This document shows, one piece after another, positions 24,201 through 35,200 of a DNA stretch of 64,000 bases. Both the position numbers and the translations under genes were made by a program. Positions within the stretch are counted from its first letter, which is position 1, and the number at the start of each line of letters is the position of its first letter. The stretch lies in assembly GCA_024704765.1 (NCBI GenBank), contig JAKMXF010000322.1, positions 124,001-188,000 on the forward strand, given 5' to 3'. The notes under the pieces are model-generated. The model saw only the letters and a list, made by a program, of their open reading frames with translations. It was not told where the DNA came from and did not search any database. Origin of the DNA: Oopsacas minuta (lineage: Eukaryota > Porifera > Hexactinellida > Lyssacinosida > Leucopsacidae).

Positions 24201-27160
24201 CGAGGAAGGGCTCATTATCCGTCACTTCGCCGGGGCAGTTTGTTACTCTACCAAAGGATTTATTGACAAGAACAACGACGCCCTCCATGACTCCCTTGAG
24301 CAACTAATGTTAGAAAGCAAGGACACAATGATACGTGGCCTAGTGGCTGATAATGTGGATAAGAAGGTCACAGGAAAATTGGTATTCATCTCAATAGGAG
24401 GGAATTTTCGTAGACAGCTGGGGAAACTAATGGATAAGCTTTACAGTACTGGGAGCTCTTTCATACGATGTATTAAGCCCAATAGTTACATGAAACCAGG
24501 TAGGTTAAGATGTAGCCATAGAAGTCATTATTTGGTACCAATGAGCTCGTGTTTTGTTCCTCTAGGTGGGAATTTGGTACCCACGGGGGTCTTTAGTACC
24601 ATTGGGAAAATTCAAATACAACCAGTTCCTGTTATATCTAACACGGATATATAGAAATACCCGCTTATGTCGGAGTAATTGTAAGGGTCCCTTGAGCTAA
24701 GATATAACTGGAATTGACTGTATCTTTGCCTCACAAAGGTGTTAAGATTATTAATATACATGTAGGAGAGTTCCAGGGAGGATCAATCCTATCACAGCTC
24801 CAATGCGCAGGCATGGTATCGGTCCTTGAGCTCATGCAGGGAGGTTACCCGTCCAGAGCCAACTTTAACGACCTCTATAATATGTACAAGGGTCTCTTAC
24901 CTCCGAAACTACAGAGACTACAGCCAAGATTGTTCTGTGAAGCTCTGTTTAGGGCCCTGGGGATGTTACCCTCTGATTATGCATTTGGAATGTCTAAGGC
25001 AAGTTAATAGTAAACAAACAACAAACAAATAAACAAACAAACAATATATTCTCTAGGTATTCTTCAAACCTGGAAAGTTTGCCCTCTTCGATCAGATAAT
25101 GCACTCAGATCCTGATAATCTCAATCAGCTGATTGCTAAAGTTGAGCACTGGCTAATCCGTAAAAGATGGAAGAAACTAATTTTTGGCGCAATATCAGTT
25201 CTAAAATTAGCCAAGAAGATACAATTCAGGAACGAGCATGCTGTCATTATTCAGAAATGGGTCAGGATGTTCCTAGCGGTCCGAAAGCATAGACCAAGGT
25301 GAGATTGATCCCCTGCTGGAAGGGGAACATCTAGAGGTACTACTTGTACTTCAATAGGTGTTATAATACAGTGTATCTCCACAAGGGTCATTTGTCTGTA
25401 TATGTAAATCCTTATGTTGTACAGGTACTTGGGAATCAAGAAAATCGGTCTTTTGAGGAGACAGTTGGAGCAGATGTCAGGTATCGTTGGTAACTTGAAA
25501 GAAAATAAAGATAAGTTCAGTGCAGAAATTGAAGGAATACAAATTGCTATAGTCGCAGCTATACAAGCAATACGTGATACACCTAATCTTGGAAGAACAA
25601 TGATCGAACAAAAGTTAGTTCCAGTTCCTCACACCTTATTTAAAATTGTTCATAACCTGGAGACTTTGCTTCGTGTTTGAATATGCTGGCCCATAACCCC
25701 TAATCTATTGCAGACCTGTTTTGTTATTATAGATACAAAGAACTACAGTCAATGGCAGAGGGTAAACTTGGGGAACTGTTAGAACAGGAAGTAAGACAGA
25801 AGGAGAAAGAAGAGGCAGAGAGATTAAGGAAGATCCAAGAGGAGATGGAGCTAGATAGGAAGAGGCGAGAGGCCGAGGAGGCCAGCCGGCTTGCTGAGGA
25901 AGAAGAGAGGGAGAAGAGGAAACAGGAGGAGGAGAGGGAGAGGGTGTTAAGACAAGAACTAGAGGACAGGAGACGGTTAGAAGAGGCAGAGAGAAAGAAA
26001 ATGGAGGTTAGAATTTATTTATAATTCAATAACAACAAACAACAATTTTGTATTATAACCAAAAGGTGTGAAAATATGATTAACCCTGCTCCTATTAGCA
26101 TTTACCCATAGGTGTCAATTTATAATATTTCTATAGGAATCAATGGCTGCAGAGATGGCAAAGCTTAGCCTCCTTGAAGCAGAAGAGGACGCTATTCGGA
26201 GGCAACAGGAAGAGCAGGAGAGGATGGATTATGAGCTCGCCTGTAGGATCGCAGAGGTCGAGGCAACCACAACCTCTGGGGGTGATGTCATTGAGACACA
26301 GAACATCGCTATGGAGTCCAGATTGGCGCGTAAAACACTCAAAAGAGGCGCCAATATGAAAGCTAAACAGCAAGCATCTTCCGCTAAAAAAATCGATTTA
26401 CGGAAATGGAAGTATGCAGAACTGAGAGACACAATCAATACCAGCTGTGAAATAGAGCTACTCAATGCCTGCAGAGAAGAATTTCATAGGTCAGTTTCTA
26501 TGCATATTTATTCAGGAATTCCTGGGCGGTACTTTTTCCTGTGGGACTCCTGGAATGAAGGTGTGAAGATATGTTATTTATGGTGTTGTTTAAATATACA
26601 GGCGTTTGCGTGTGTATAACGCCTGGAAAATGAAGAACAAAAGACGTGACGATGCAGGGGGTAGGGACGCTAATGAGACACAACGTGTCCCCCAGGACAT
26701 CATGCAGATAGCGGAACAATCCGGGAAAGCAGGGGGACCACCCCCGCTCCCCCAGAGGACAGTTTCTATCATTGAGGACCAAAAGCAGAGATATTTTAAG
26801 ATACCCTTCATAAGACCTTCTGATCAAAGTAAGTTATTTGAATGGTAATGACACTTTTCCTGACACTATTCTTGTTCTCTAGGCAAGAAAGGGTATCGGA
26901 AAAAGGGTTGGTGGTTGGCACATTTCGATGGACAATGGATCGCGCGCCAAATGGAACTACACCCTGATAAGCAAGCAATTCTATTGGTTGCTGGGGTAGA
27001 CGACTTAGAAATGTGTGAATTAAGTTTAGATGAGACTCGTTTGGCGCAAAAACCGGGCGCGGAAGTTTTGGAAAAAGATTTTGAGACTGTTTGGATGAAA
27101 TATGGCGGTAAGAGTTATACCCGCCCAATTCAACGCGCCAAAGATGCCGCTACTAATTAG
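21224..27160 (+). CDS. MYO6: Myosin VI heavy chain (minus-end-directed motor)
   Basis: Actin motor for endocytosis and membrane anchoring. My 15-exon model gives 1245 residues: 21224-21469, 21598-21842, 21978-22232, 22417-22570, 22728-22976, 23320-23541, 23789-24048, 24189-24499, 24766-24998, 25057-25298, 25425-25613, 25733-26006, 26137-26489, 26602-26828 and 26883-27160. The P-loop GESGAGKT is at residues 149-156; switch [11 protein letters not shown], switch II LDIAGFE and the relay [14 protein letters not shown] follow. After the converter, [10 protein letters not shown] matches the unique reverse-gear insert that defines class VI. Then come a single IQ-like segment, a long charged helix ([20 protein letters not shown]), [10 protein letters not shown] (RRL adaptor motif) and the cargo domain with [18 protein letters not shown]. 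The usual WWY adaptor motif reads WWL. The intron after 24998 uses a GC donor (AAG|GCAAGT). Confidence 0.96.
22240..22388 (+). repeat. TTTTCACACC intronic element, copy in MYO6
   Basis: It begins 7 bp after the exon end at 22232 and fills nearly the whole 184-bp intron. It contains 'atcatatgattaatcatatt', 'ttcacaccttttggtgaata', 'ttagcttccacctgctaatt' and 'cactttcaagtgtc', in sense orientation. It is close to the DUOX copy at 16162-16306. Confidence 0.8.
24618..24722 (-). mobile_element. GTTATATCTAA-type MITE, copy A3, in MYO6 intron
   Basis: Reads 'ccagttcctgttatatctaa' at one end and 'gatataactggaattgactg' at the other, an imperfect terminal inverted repeat matching copies at 29952-30119 and 57203-57303. 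Confidence 0.75.
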
Positions 27161-27621
27161 TTTGTTATTTATTTTATTTTAGAGACTCTCAGTAAATTAT
27201 TTGAAATTGTGTCACAATTGTGGCGCTTTTCACACCTTGTGAACACTTTATTTATTGAATTTATGGTTTTATTGTTTATATTCATGTTAGGTTTTGTTTG
27301 AATGATAGTATTGTGAATGCAAATATGTCTCTTATGGATACTTACACGAACACGCTTAAACTAACAAAAGAGTAACACAAACAAACAAACAGAAAATAGA
27401 CGGACAAATACACAAACAAGTAAACAGACAAATAAACAGACAAATACACAAACAAGTAAACAGACAAACAAAATTCCCGCGTGTTAGTGCCCAAATATTT
27501 GCTTTGACTACAAACATTAACTAATACTCACTTATAATACACCCATATAATCACTATTTGAATTTTGTTGATATTAAATAGTGTATTTAGGTGTTTTGTT
27601 GTTTAGTTCTTTTTGATAAAG
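27161..27621. other. Intergenic MYO6 to hnRNP M-like
   Basis: Contains an AAAC-type simple repeat with AGAC variants at about 27375-27470 and one TCACACCT motif at 27230-27237. No coding is apparent. It must hold the promoter of the downstream single-exon gene. Confidence 0.5.
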
Positions 27622-29253
27622 ATGTCGTTTATATATTCACAAACAAGGTCTGATCCTTATTCAGATGTTCTTGCTGGTGGCAGAGGGGAGATTTCGCTCT
27701 CTAGCAAACTTGGTCATCATTCACCGTCCTATTTCGATGCGCCGTCTAGTTTGCATCATCCCGATTTGAAAGTTGTCGATTCGATTGAGCACGACTTGAA
27801 ACGCGAGTACGAATTGGAGGCCCGGAGAAATTATGAACGCGAACGCGAGTTGGAAGATGAGAGGGAAGTCGTAGGAAGGGGATACCTCCATGAACGTGAG
27901 GAGTTGGAGAGGGAGAGAAGAGCTGAGTTGGACAGAGACCGCGATCGGCGGATTGACATACGTGATAGGTTCGAACGTCCTTCGGTCCGAGCACGTAACA
28001 CGAAAGTTGTCGTAGACAATCTGCCATATTCGGTGAAATGGCCCGAATTCAAAGAATTCATGAAGAAAGCTGGCGAGGTGATTTTTGCGGATGTTTTTAT
28101 GGATAACAGTGGTAAATCGAAAGGATGTGGCATTGTCGAGTACGCGAATATCGAAAGTGCAGATCGAGCTATGAGTGAGTTGGATGGACAGGATTTCGTT
28201 GGTCGCCGTATATCCGTTCGTGAGGACAGATACCCTGAGGTTAGTGAACAGCTGAAGAGGAATGCTATGGGTTTTTCACGTGGCGCTCCAGTTCCATCCG
28301 GGCTTTCGTCCTCGGGGGCTTCTGGCGATCCTGCTTGCACCGTCTTTGTCGGAAACCTTGATTATGAAGTGTCGTGGCAGAAATTGAAAGATGTTTTTCG
28401 GGTGGCTGGGCTTGTGATTCGTTCTGACATATTTGTAGATCGGGACAGTCGATCCCGGGGTTACGGAACTGTCGAATTTAGCATTCCAAAAGAGGCGCTA
28501 AATGCAATTATGCTCTTTCACGGACAGATGTTGAATAATCGACCAATGGTTGTACGGATGGATAAGGCCAATTTGCATTCGAGTCCTGATTCTTCCAGCA
28601 TGCGTATGTCAAGATCCTCGGACAGTTCACGTATGCCTCTTTCTAGTTTGGAGAGGAAAAGGCGGGAAATTGCGTTACGCGAGTTGGAAGCAGAGCGGAT
28701 GCATGAGGATCGAATTGTCTCACGGAGGTATCTGGATAATTTCGCATTAGGCCGCGACTCAATCGATCCGATCCGTCGAATCCGAGATCCTTATGATGAC
28801 ATTCTTCTGTCCAGAGAATTCCGACGCGATTCGATTGCGGACCGTTATAGGGATCATGATCCTTTGTATCACAGGGACCTTCTAGATTACCCCATCCCTT
28901 CGGCTAAGCGGTCACGGATGTCCCTTATGAACCGGACATTTTCCCCACCGCCTCCTAGGCGACCTGGAGGGGAGCCTTTTCGGGTGCGAAAGAGTGATGC
29001 AACAGGTCCAAATCGAACCGTTTTTGTCCGTAACCTTCCGTATGCTGTAGGATGGCAAGAGTTGAAGGATTTGTTCCGAGAGTCAGGCCTGTTCGTCGCT
29101 AATGCCGACGTGGCGAAAGACGATTTTGGGAAATCTCGTGGTTTCGGTCTTGTGACACTTGAAAGTGTAGAAGACGCCAAACTGTCGATTGAGAAATTTG
29201 ATGGATTCGAGATGAAGGGGCGGAAACTTGAAGTTCGTATGGACAAGTTTTAG
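27622..29253 (+). CDS. HNRNPM: hnRNP M / MYEF2-like RNA-binding protein with three RRMs
   Basis: Nuclear RNA-binding protein, probably a splicing regulator. It is a single exon of 543 residues starting MSFIYSQ; an in-frame TTG nine bases upstream is unlikely to be used. RRM1 at about 125-200 has VVVDNLPYSV and KGCGIVEY; RRM2 at about 238-313 has VFVGNLDYEV and RGYGTVEF; RRM3 at about 465-540 has VFVRNLPYAV and RGFGLVTL. The third RRM ends the protein, as in hnRNP M. An Arg/Glu/Asp-rich helix precedes RRM1 (residues about 55-120) and another charged region lies between RRM2 and RRM3. The usual GMxxM-type repeats of vertebrate hnRNP M are not present. Codons are GC-richer (CGx, TCG) than in neighbours. 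Lack of introns is notable beside intron-rich genes. Confidence 0.85.
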   Translation: MSFIYSQTRSDPYSDVLAGGRGEISLSSKLGHHSPSYFDAPSSLHHPDLKVVDSIEHDLKREYELEARRNYERERELEDEREVVGRGYLHEREELERERRAELDRDRDRRIDIRDRFERPSVRARNTKVVVDNLPYSVKWPEFKEFMKKAGEVIFADVFMDNSGKSKGCGIVEYANIESADRAMSELDGQDFVGRRISVREDRYPEVSEQLKRNAMGFSRGAPVPSGLSSSGASGDPACTVFVGNLDYEVSWQKLKDVFRVAGLVIRSDIFVDRDSRSRGYGTVEFSIPKEALNAIMLFHGQMLNNRPMVVRMDKANLHSSPDSSSMRMSRSSDSSRMPLSSLERKRREIALRELEAERMHEDRIVSRRYLDNFALGRDSIDPIRRIRDPYDDILLSREFRRDSIADRYRDHDPLYHRDLLDYPIPSAKRSRMSLMNRTFSPPPPRRPGGEPFRVRKSDATGPNRTVFVRNLPYAVGWQELKDLFRESGLFVANADVAKDDFGKSRGFGLVTLESVEDAKLSIEKFDGFEMKGRKLEVRMDKF

Positions 29254-29456
29254 TGACACCCTCCACACCTTTCCTAGTAATTAGCTCATTAGTTATATGT
29301 TTGTTGTTGTGACGTATAGGTTGTTTGTCAAGTTGGTATTTACGCAACTTTGTTGGTGAGTTTGTTGTTGTTGACATATTAAAGCTTCGTAACTAATTTG
29401 AGTATTTTCTATTTGTGTGCCATAATTGATGGTATCGAGTTGGACTATTTTTGGTT

Positions 29457-29660
29457 TTGGCGCGTAAATATTCTGCTGGTGTATTTAGGCGCGCAATCTG
29501 ATAATTTTACAAATTTGTTAAATATGGAAAATTCCATATTTTAAGTGTGAAAATACTTATTAGGTTTAGGCGCGTAAATATTCTGCTGTTGTGTATTTAG
29601 GCGCGCAATCTAGTATTTGAGCGGGCTTTCTGATAATTTTCAAATGGTTTAAATATGGAA
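29457..29660 (+). repeat. Tandem duplication with TTTGGCGCG-like sites
   Basis: Two copies share 'ggcgcgtaaatattctgctg' and 'gtatttaggcgcgcaatct' followed by 'tgataattt' and 'aaatatggaaa'. The first copy begins TTTTGGCGCG, which fits the E2F consensus. Regulatory use is only a possibility. Confidence 0.7.
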
Positions 29661-29951
29661 ATACTATTGTTATCGGTTAGCATTCCTAGCCACCATATCG
29701 GTTGTTAAGTAGCGGTTAATGATTTGGTTTATGGTTTTATGGTTGAGTGTATTGTAGGCTTTCGTTTCGATTTTCACGCACAATTTTCATTGAACTAGTT
29801 TCCTATTATATATTCACTTTTAGTGATATTTTTGTGAATTTTCATCAGTAAAATAGTGTCATCTCTATAGATAGTTCGCGCCTATTGTGTCAGACACCCT
29901 CTGTCTTTGATTGTTGTTCTAGAGGTATGATTGAAGTTCTCAAAAAGTAAA

Positions 29952-30119
29952 TACAGTCAATTCCCATTATATCTACGCTCAAGGGACCGCGATAATTACT
30001 TCGATATGACCGAAGGAATATATGTTACTTTGACGGTTTGGGACCATATTTGTACAATTTCACACTTAAGCGGGTATCTCGATATGTCCGTGTTAGATAT
30101 AACAGGAGGATTGTTTAAA
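29952..30119 (+). mobile_element. GTTATATCTAA-type MITE, copy A2
   Basis: A TA precedes 'cagtcaattcccattatatc', and the far side has 'gttagatataacaggaggat'. The interior shares 'cgataattacttcgatatga' and 'gaccatatttgtacaatttc' with copy A1. It ends about 105 bp upstream of the Sec61 start codon, so it may lie in that promoter. Confidence 0.8.
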
Positions 30120-30224
30120 GTATAATATTATCTTTTGACCTCTGCTTAATTGTGCCAACTACGACTGTATCGGCCCAGTTAAGCGGTGGTTCTAATTGTC
30201 CAAACATTCCATCTAGTCAGTAGA

Positions 30225-32001
30225 ATGGGTAATCCGTTGCTAGAAGCTCTCTACCCTTTCATATCAATCACCCCAGAGGTTGAGAAACCGCAAAGAAAAG
30301 TCAACTTCAAGGAGAAAGTCATGTGGACCGTGATAACACTTCTAATCTTCCTTGTTTGTTGTCAGATACCTCTTTATGGTATCGTCACAGGGGATTCAGC
30401 AGACCCCCTGTACTGGATGCGAGTCATGATGGCCTCTAACAGAGGAACATTAATGGAACTAGGGATCTCTCCTATCGTCACAAGTTCCCTCATAATGCAA
30501 TTCTTAGCAGGAGCGAAGATCATTGACGTAGGGTCTACGCCGAAGGACCGCGCGCTCTTCGAGGGTGCGCAGAAATTATTTGGTGTCATTATGACATTTG
30601 GACAGGCGACTGCCTATGTGATGACTGGTGAGTTTGATTAATCATATTTTAACACCTTTTGCCTAATAATTCAATCGCTATTTCACATTTTCCGTTTGTA
30701 TCCATGGATATATTGTATAAGAATATTTAACACCTCTTGTGTTGTTTATATTGTTGTGTATTTTCAGGTATGTATGGGGAACCAGCTTCACTAGGTGTCG
30801 TGGTGTGTATGCTAATAATTCTCCAATTATTAGTGGCTGGAATAGTTGTCCTGCTATTGGATGAGCTGTTACAAAAGGGATATGGATTGGGTTCTGGAAT
30901 TTCTTTGTTTATCACAACAAATGTTTGTGAGACAATCGTCTGGAAAGCTTTTAGCCCTATGACAATCAGTCAGGGGAAAGGGACGGAGTTCGAGGGAGCG
31001 GTGATCGCACTGTTCCACCTTTTAGCGACACGTGTCGACAAAATCCGCGGGTTGAAGGAGGCATTTTACAGGACAAACCTGCCCAATTTGACCAATCTAA
31101 TGGCTACAGTTATCATATTTTTGGTTGTCATATATTTCCAAGGATTTAAAGTCGAAATTCCAATCAAGTCAACTCGTTACCGGGGACAGAACACTTCTTA
31201 CCCAATCAAATTGTTCTATACTTCTAATATCCCAATTATCCTGCAAGGAGCTTTAGTGTCAAATTTGTTTATTATTTCACAGGTTTGTTTGTTTGTCTGT
31301 TGGCAATCTAAACAACGAAATAAACAAACAAACACTTACTCCCATCTCCCCATTTAGATGATCTCCAGTCGTTTCGCCGGTAATTTCTTAGTAGACCTAA
31401 TCGGTGTATGGCAACAGACTAGCTACAGAGCTATGCCAGTAGGAGGACTCTGTTATTATATGACAGCTCCTGAGACGTTAGCTAAAGTAGTGACAGAACC
31501 CTTACATAGCTTGCTGTATATACTATTCATGCTAGGGTCATGCGCGTTCCTCTCTGTCAAGTGGATTGATGTGAGTTTAAACTGGCATATGCCGTTTCAC
31601 ACCTCTATAATTGCCACGAAAGGATTGGCATTAAGTGGTCCAATGTATAACACCTTTGATGATTCATATTATAACACCTTTGATTAGTCATATTATAGCA
31701 CTTTTATTTTCATTTTTAGGTGTCTGGCTCGTCAGCAAAAGACGTGGCAAGACAATTGCGTGAACAAAACATGGTCATAGTTGGGTACAGAGAGACAACA
31801 ATGGTCCAACACCTCAACCAATATATTCCAACCGCAGCAGCTTTTGGCGGGCTTTGTATTGGCGCCCTTTCAGTGATCGCTGATTTTATGGGCGCGATTG
31901 GTTCTGGAACTGGCATACTTCTTGCTGTCACTATGATATATCAATATTTTGAGATATTTGCCAAAGAACAAGAATCTCTTTCAAACTATCTTATATTCTA
32001 A
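30225..32001 (+). CDS. SEC61A: Sec61 alpha, protein-conducting channel subunit
   Basis: Core of the ER translocon, moving nascent proteins across or into the ER membrane. Four exons, 30225-30627, 30768-31282, 31358-31570 and 31720-32001, give 470 residues, the usual length for the family (about 476 in vertebrates). Nearly every block is recognisable: [27 protein letters not shown] (plug and lateral gate region), [61 protein letters not shown] and [18 protein letters not shown]. About ten membrane segments are expected. The C-terminus ends in SLSNYLIF rather than the vertebrate form. The first exon is preceded by a MITE. Confidence 0.97.
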
Positions 32002-32269
32002 ATTTAGTAACAATTGTTAAACTAGCTAGAGTGATATGTTAGGTATTATGTCAACAACAATATGTTGATGTTAGTTTAGGAAAATGTTTGTTTGTTTGTT
32101 AAGATATCTTGATAGAGTGTGATTAACATATTTAGGATAGGGGATCACTTCTGGGCCCCTAGGGGATCAATTTGGTAACTCATTGGGTAATTTGTAAATC
32201 TAAGAATCCAATCATAATTTTATTTACTTGTTTGTGTTGTTATTTACCTACTAAATAGGTGTAAACAAA

Positions 32270-35200
32270 ATGGCATCAAATGATGAGATATCAAAATCAA
32301 AAGATATCTCACCACAGTCAAAATCTATAAGATTCACGGTATCACATGTAGACGCAGAGGATCATGAACATAAACCTGGCCGGCGTCCCTCTGGTCTCTA
32401 TGACACACAAGAGGGGACAATCGCTCGTGGGTCGATAGGGTACACGACACTAAACACTCAGGAGGCTTACCCAAACACCTTGTATTATAGAGATCAGGAT
32501 TCTAGTCAGGTGATTATTGACCAATGTGTTTTGATCCAAACTGTGAATTGTGGCAGATAACCTGTATGACATATTTATCACCTGTTCTCTGGAAGATGTG
32601 AATATTTCGCTTAGATATTTGAACACCTTGGAGAGCATATGTTAGTTCACATATATACCAAATTTCACGCCTGTAGCTCTTACCATTTCTTCAGAATTCA
32701 TTGAAGTATTTCCGTAAAACAGATTTGAGATTATGGAATTCTCACTTCTCCATTCTGCCATTCTTAATTGTGCCAAGCGACACAATATCGCAGTGTCCAC
32801 TTTATATAATACAGTGTAACCTCCACAAACAGGGTAACAATTTCCGGCCTCCCTCATACCCTGTTTATCAAAGTTCACTATAAACATATAAATAAACAAA
32901 TATTTCTAAACTTAGGCTATAGAAATCAAACAAAGACCAACTCTAAGGGAACTACACGAGGCGCCGATTACGACACATTTTACACAAAAGAAGTCTCCAG
33001 CACGTATCCCACATACCAAACTACAATCCCAATCCTCTGAGGAGGGTACACAGACTAAGACCGGGTTTATATCAAGAATATTTAGCGGCAGGAATAAGTA
33101 TGTAAATAGGTGTGAATTATACATATGTTGTATCACTTGTATGAGAAATCACCCTTCAGTGGTTCCAATGGACCCTTGTACCGATTTTAACACATTTATT
33201 GGACCCCCTGCTGTCGTCTGTGGGCAACCAAGGGGTCAATTGACTCCAGGTCGGTAACCACTTCCTTTTATGTAATTGGAGGTCGAATTATACCTGTATA
33301 TGATTATTTTCACACCTTTTCATTGTAGATCAAAGCCTCCAGATCCTGAGATCTCCCTTGAGAAGAAAAAGCGCAAATGTTGTCCAAAAAGTAACACGAA
33401 GGACCGCGTGAAATTCGGTTGGATCAGGGGTGTATTGATCCGATGTCTCCTCAATATATGGGGTGTTATGTTATTCATACGGCTCTCATGGGTCGTTGGA
33501 CAAGCGGGGATTGGGTACGCGAGTTTAATCATATTATTAAGCACTCTTGTGACACTTCTGACTACTATGTCTATGTCTGCTATTGCTACTAATGGCGAGA
33601 TTAAGGGAGGAGGAGCTTATTATTTAATTAGCAGGAGTTTGGGTCCAAATTTGGGAGGAGCTATTGGGATTGTATTTAGGTGAGTTCTGTTTGTAAATAA
33701 TAATAAGTTTACCAGCTGTTAAGCATTGTAAACAAACAAACTAACTAACTAACAAGTAAACAAGTAGACACAAGAACAGACAAACAAATAAACAAACAAA
33801 CTTACGAGTAAACAAGCAAGTATACAAAACGAACAGACAAACAAACCAGACAAACAAACAAACAAACAACCAAACTAACTAACAAACAAACAATCAACAA
33901 TCTATTCCTCTAGTATTGCTAACGTGGTAGCAGTTGCTCTCTATGTAATTGGATTCTCAGAGACATTGAAAGATCTAATCAAGGATTACACATATCTCCC
34001 ACCTGAACACGAAATAAACATAATTAGACTAATAGGTGTCATAACCGTAACTATCTTGCTTGGTGTCACATTAGTGGGATTGGAATGGGAAGCAAAGGTT
34101 CAATTGGTTCTACTAGCTATCCTGATAGTTGCAATGTTTGATTTTGTAATTGGTACATTCTTCCCACCTAACCGGGGAACTTGGCGACCTGAAATTCCAT
34201 TCGGCCTATCCTGTATCCAAGGATTCAGTGGATACAGTTTGGATACTTTTAGAGGAAATTGGGCAGATTCTTATACGAAGGGGAATACTTTCATATCTGT
34301 TTTTGCTATTTTCTTCCCAGCTGCAACTGGAATATTGGCTGGGGCGAATATTTCTGGCGATTTGAAGGTGAGAACTATTTGTTTGTTTGTTTGTTTGTTT
34401 GTTTATTCTATCTGTTCACAACCTTTCTGAGTTTGTAATAACGCGATCTGGGAGCAATAAACGACTGCAGGCGATCATCACAATCTCAAATGTGTATTGC
34501 AGTCTATGGGTGATCTCCATGGAGTGGAAAAAGGTTGTTAACAGTATTCCTATTGTTTATTATTATTGTTATTTGTTTACAGAATCCACAAGTTGCAATT
34601 CCCCGTGGCACTTTCATCGCTATAATTCTATCATCTATCGTATACTTAATAATGGCATGGATTGTCAGTTTTGTAATCGCCAGAGAAGCTCCAGGTATCT
34701 GTCTATTCAATGAATTCTACTTCAACAGTTCTCTGACACAAAACACCACTTGTACCACTTTTCTGCCACCTAACATCACATGTCCTACGGGTGAGAATGT
34801 GGCATTATGGCGCAAGATTAGTGCTCCATGTGTCATGGATGAATGTTTGTTTGGTTTGTTAGAAAATACACAAATGATTCGTCTTAGTTCAGCTACTGGA
34901 TTTCTTGTTACAGCTGGTATATTCTCTGCCACTTTGTCTAGTGCCCTCACCTCTCTTATTAGCGCGCCAAAGGTTTATTTACTTGTTTGTTTACTTATTT
35001 CTCTGTTTACTTGCTTGTTTATTTGTTTGTTGACCATTCTAGATATTCCAGAGAGTCTGTCGCGACAGGATCTTCCCATTTATCCACATATTCGGAGTAG
35101 GAGGTTGGACAGGGAAAGGATCAGAACCTATTCGTGGGTATTTCTTAACATACATAATAGCAGTAGCCTTCATTCTGATTGGTTCCCTGAACGAAATAGC

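Larger units (their letters stand above)
29254..30224. other. Intergenic hnRNP M-like to Sec61
   Basis: Holds a tandem duplication of about 110 bp (29457-29560 and 29567-29660) with GGCGCG cores, and a MITE at 29952-30119 just upstream of the Sec61 start. No coding is supported. Confidence 0.6.
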
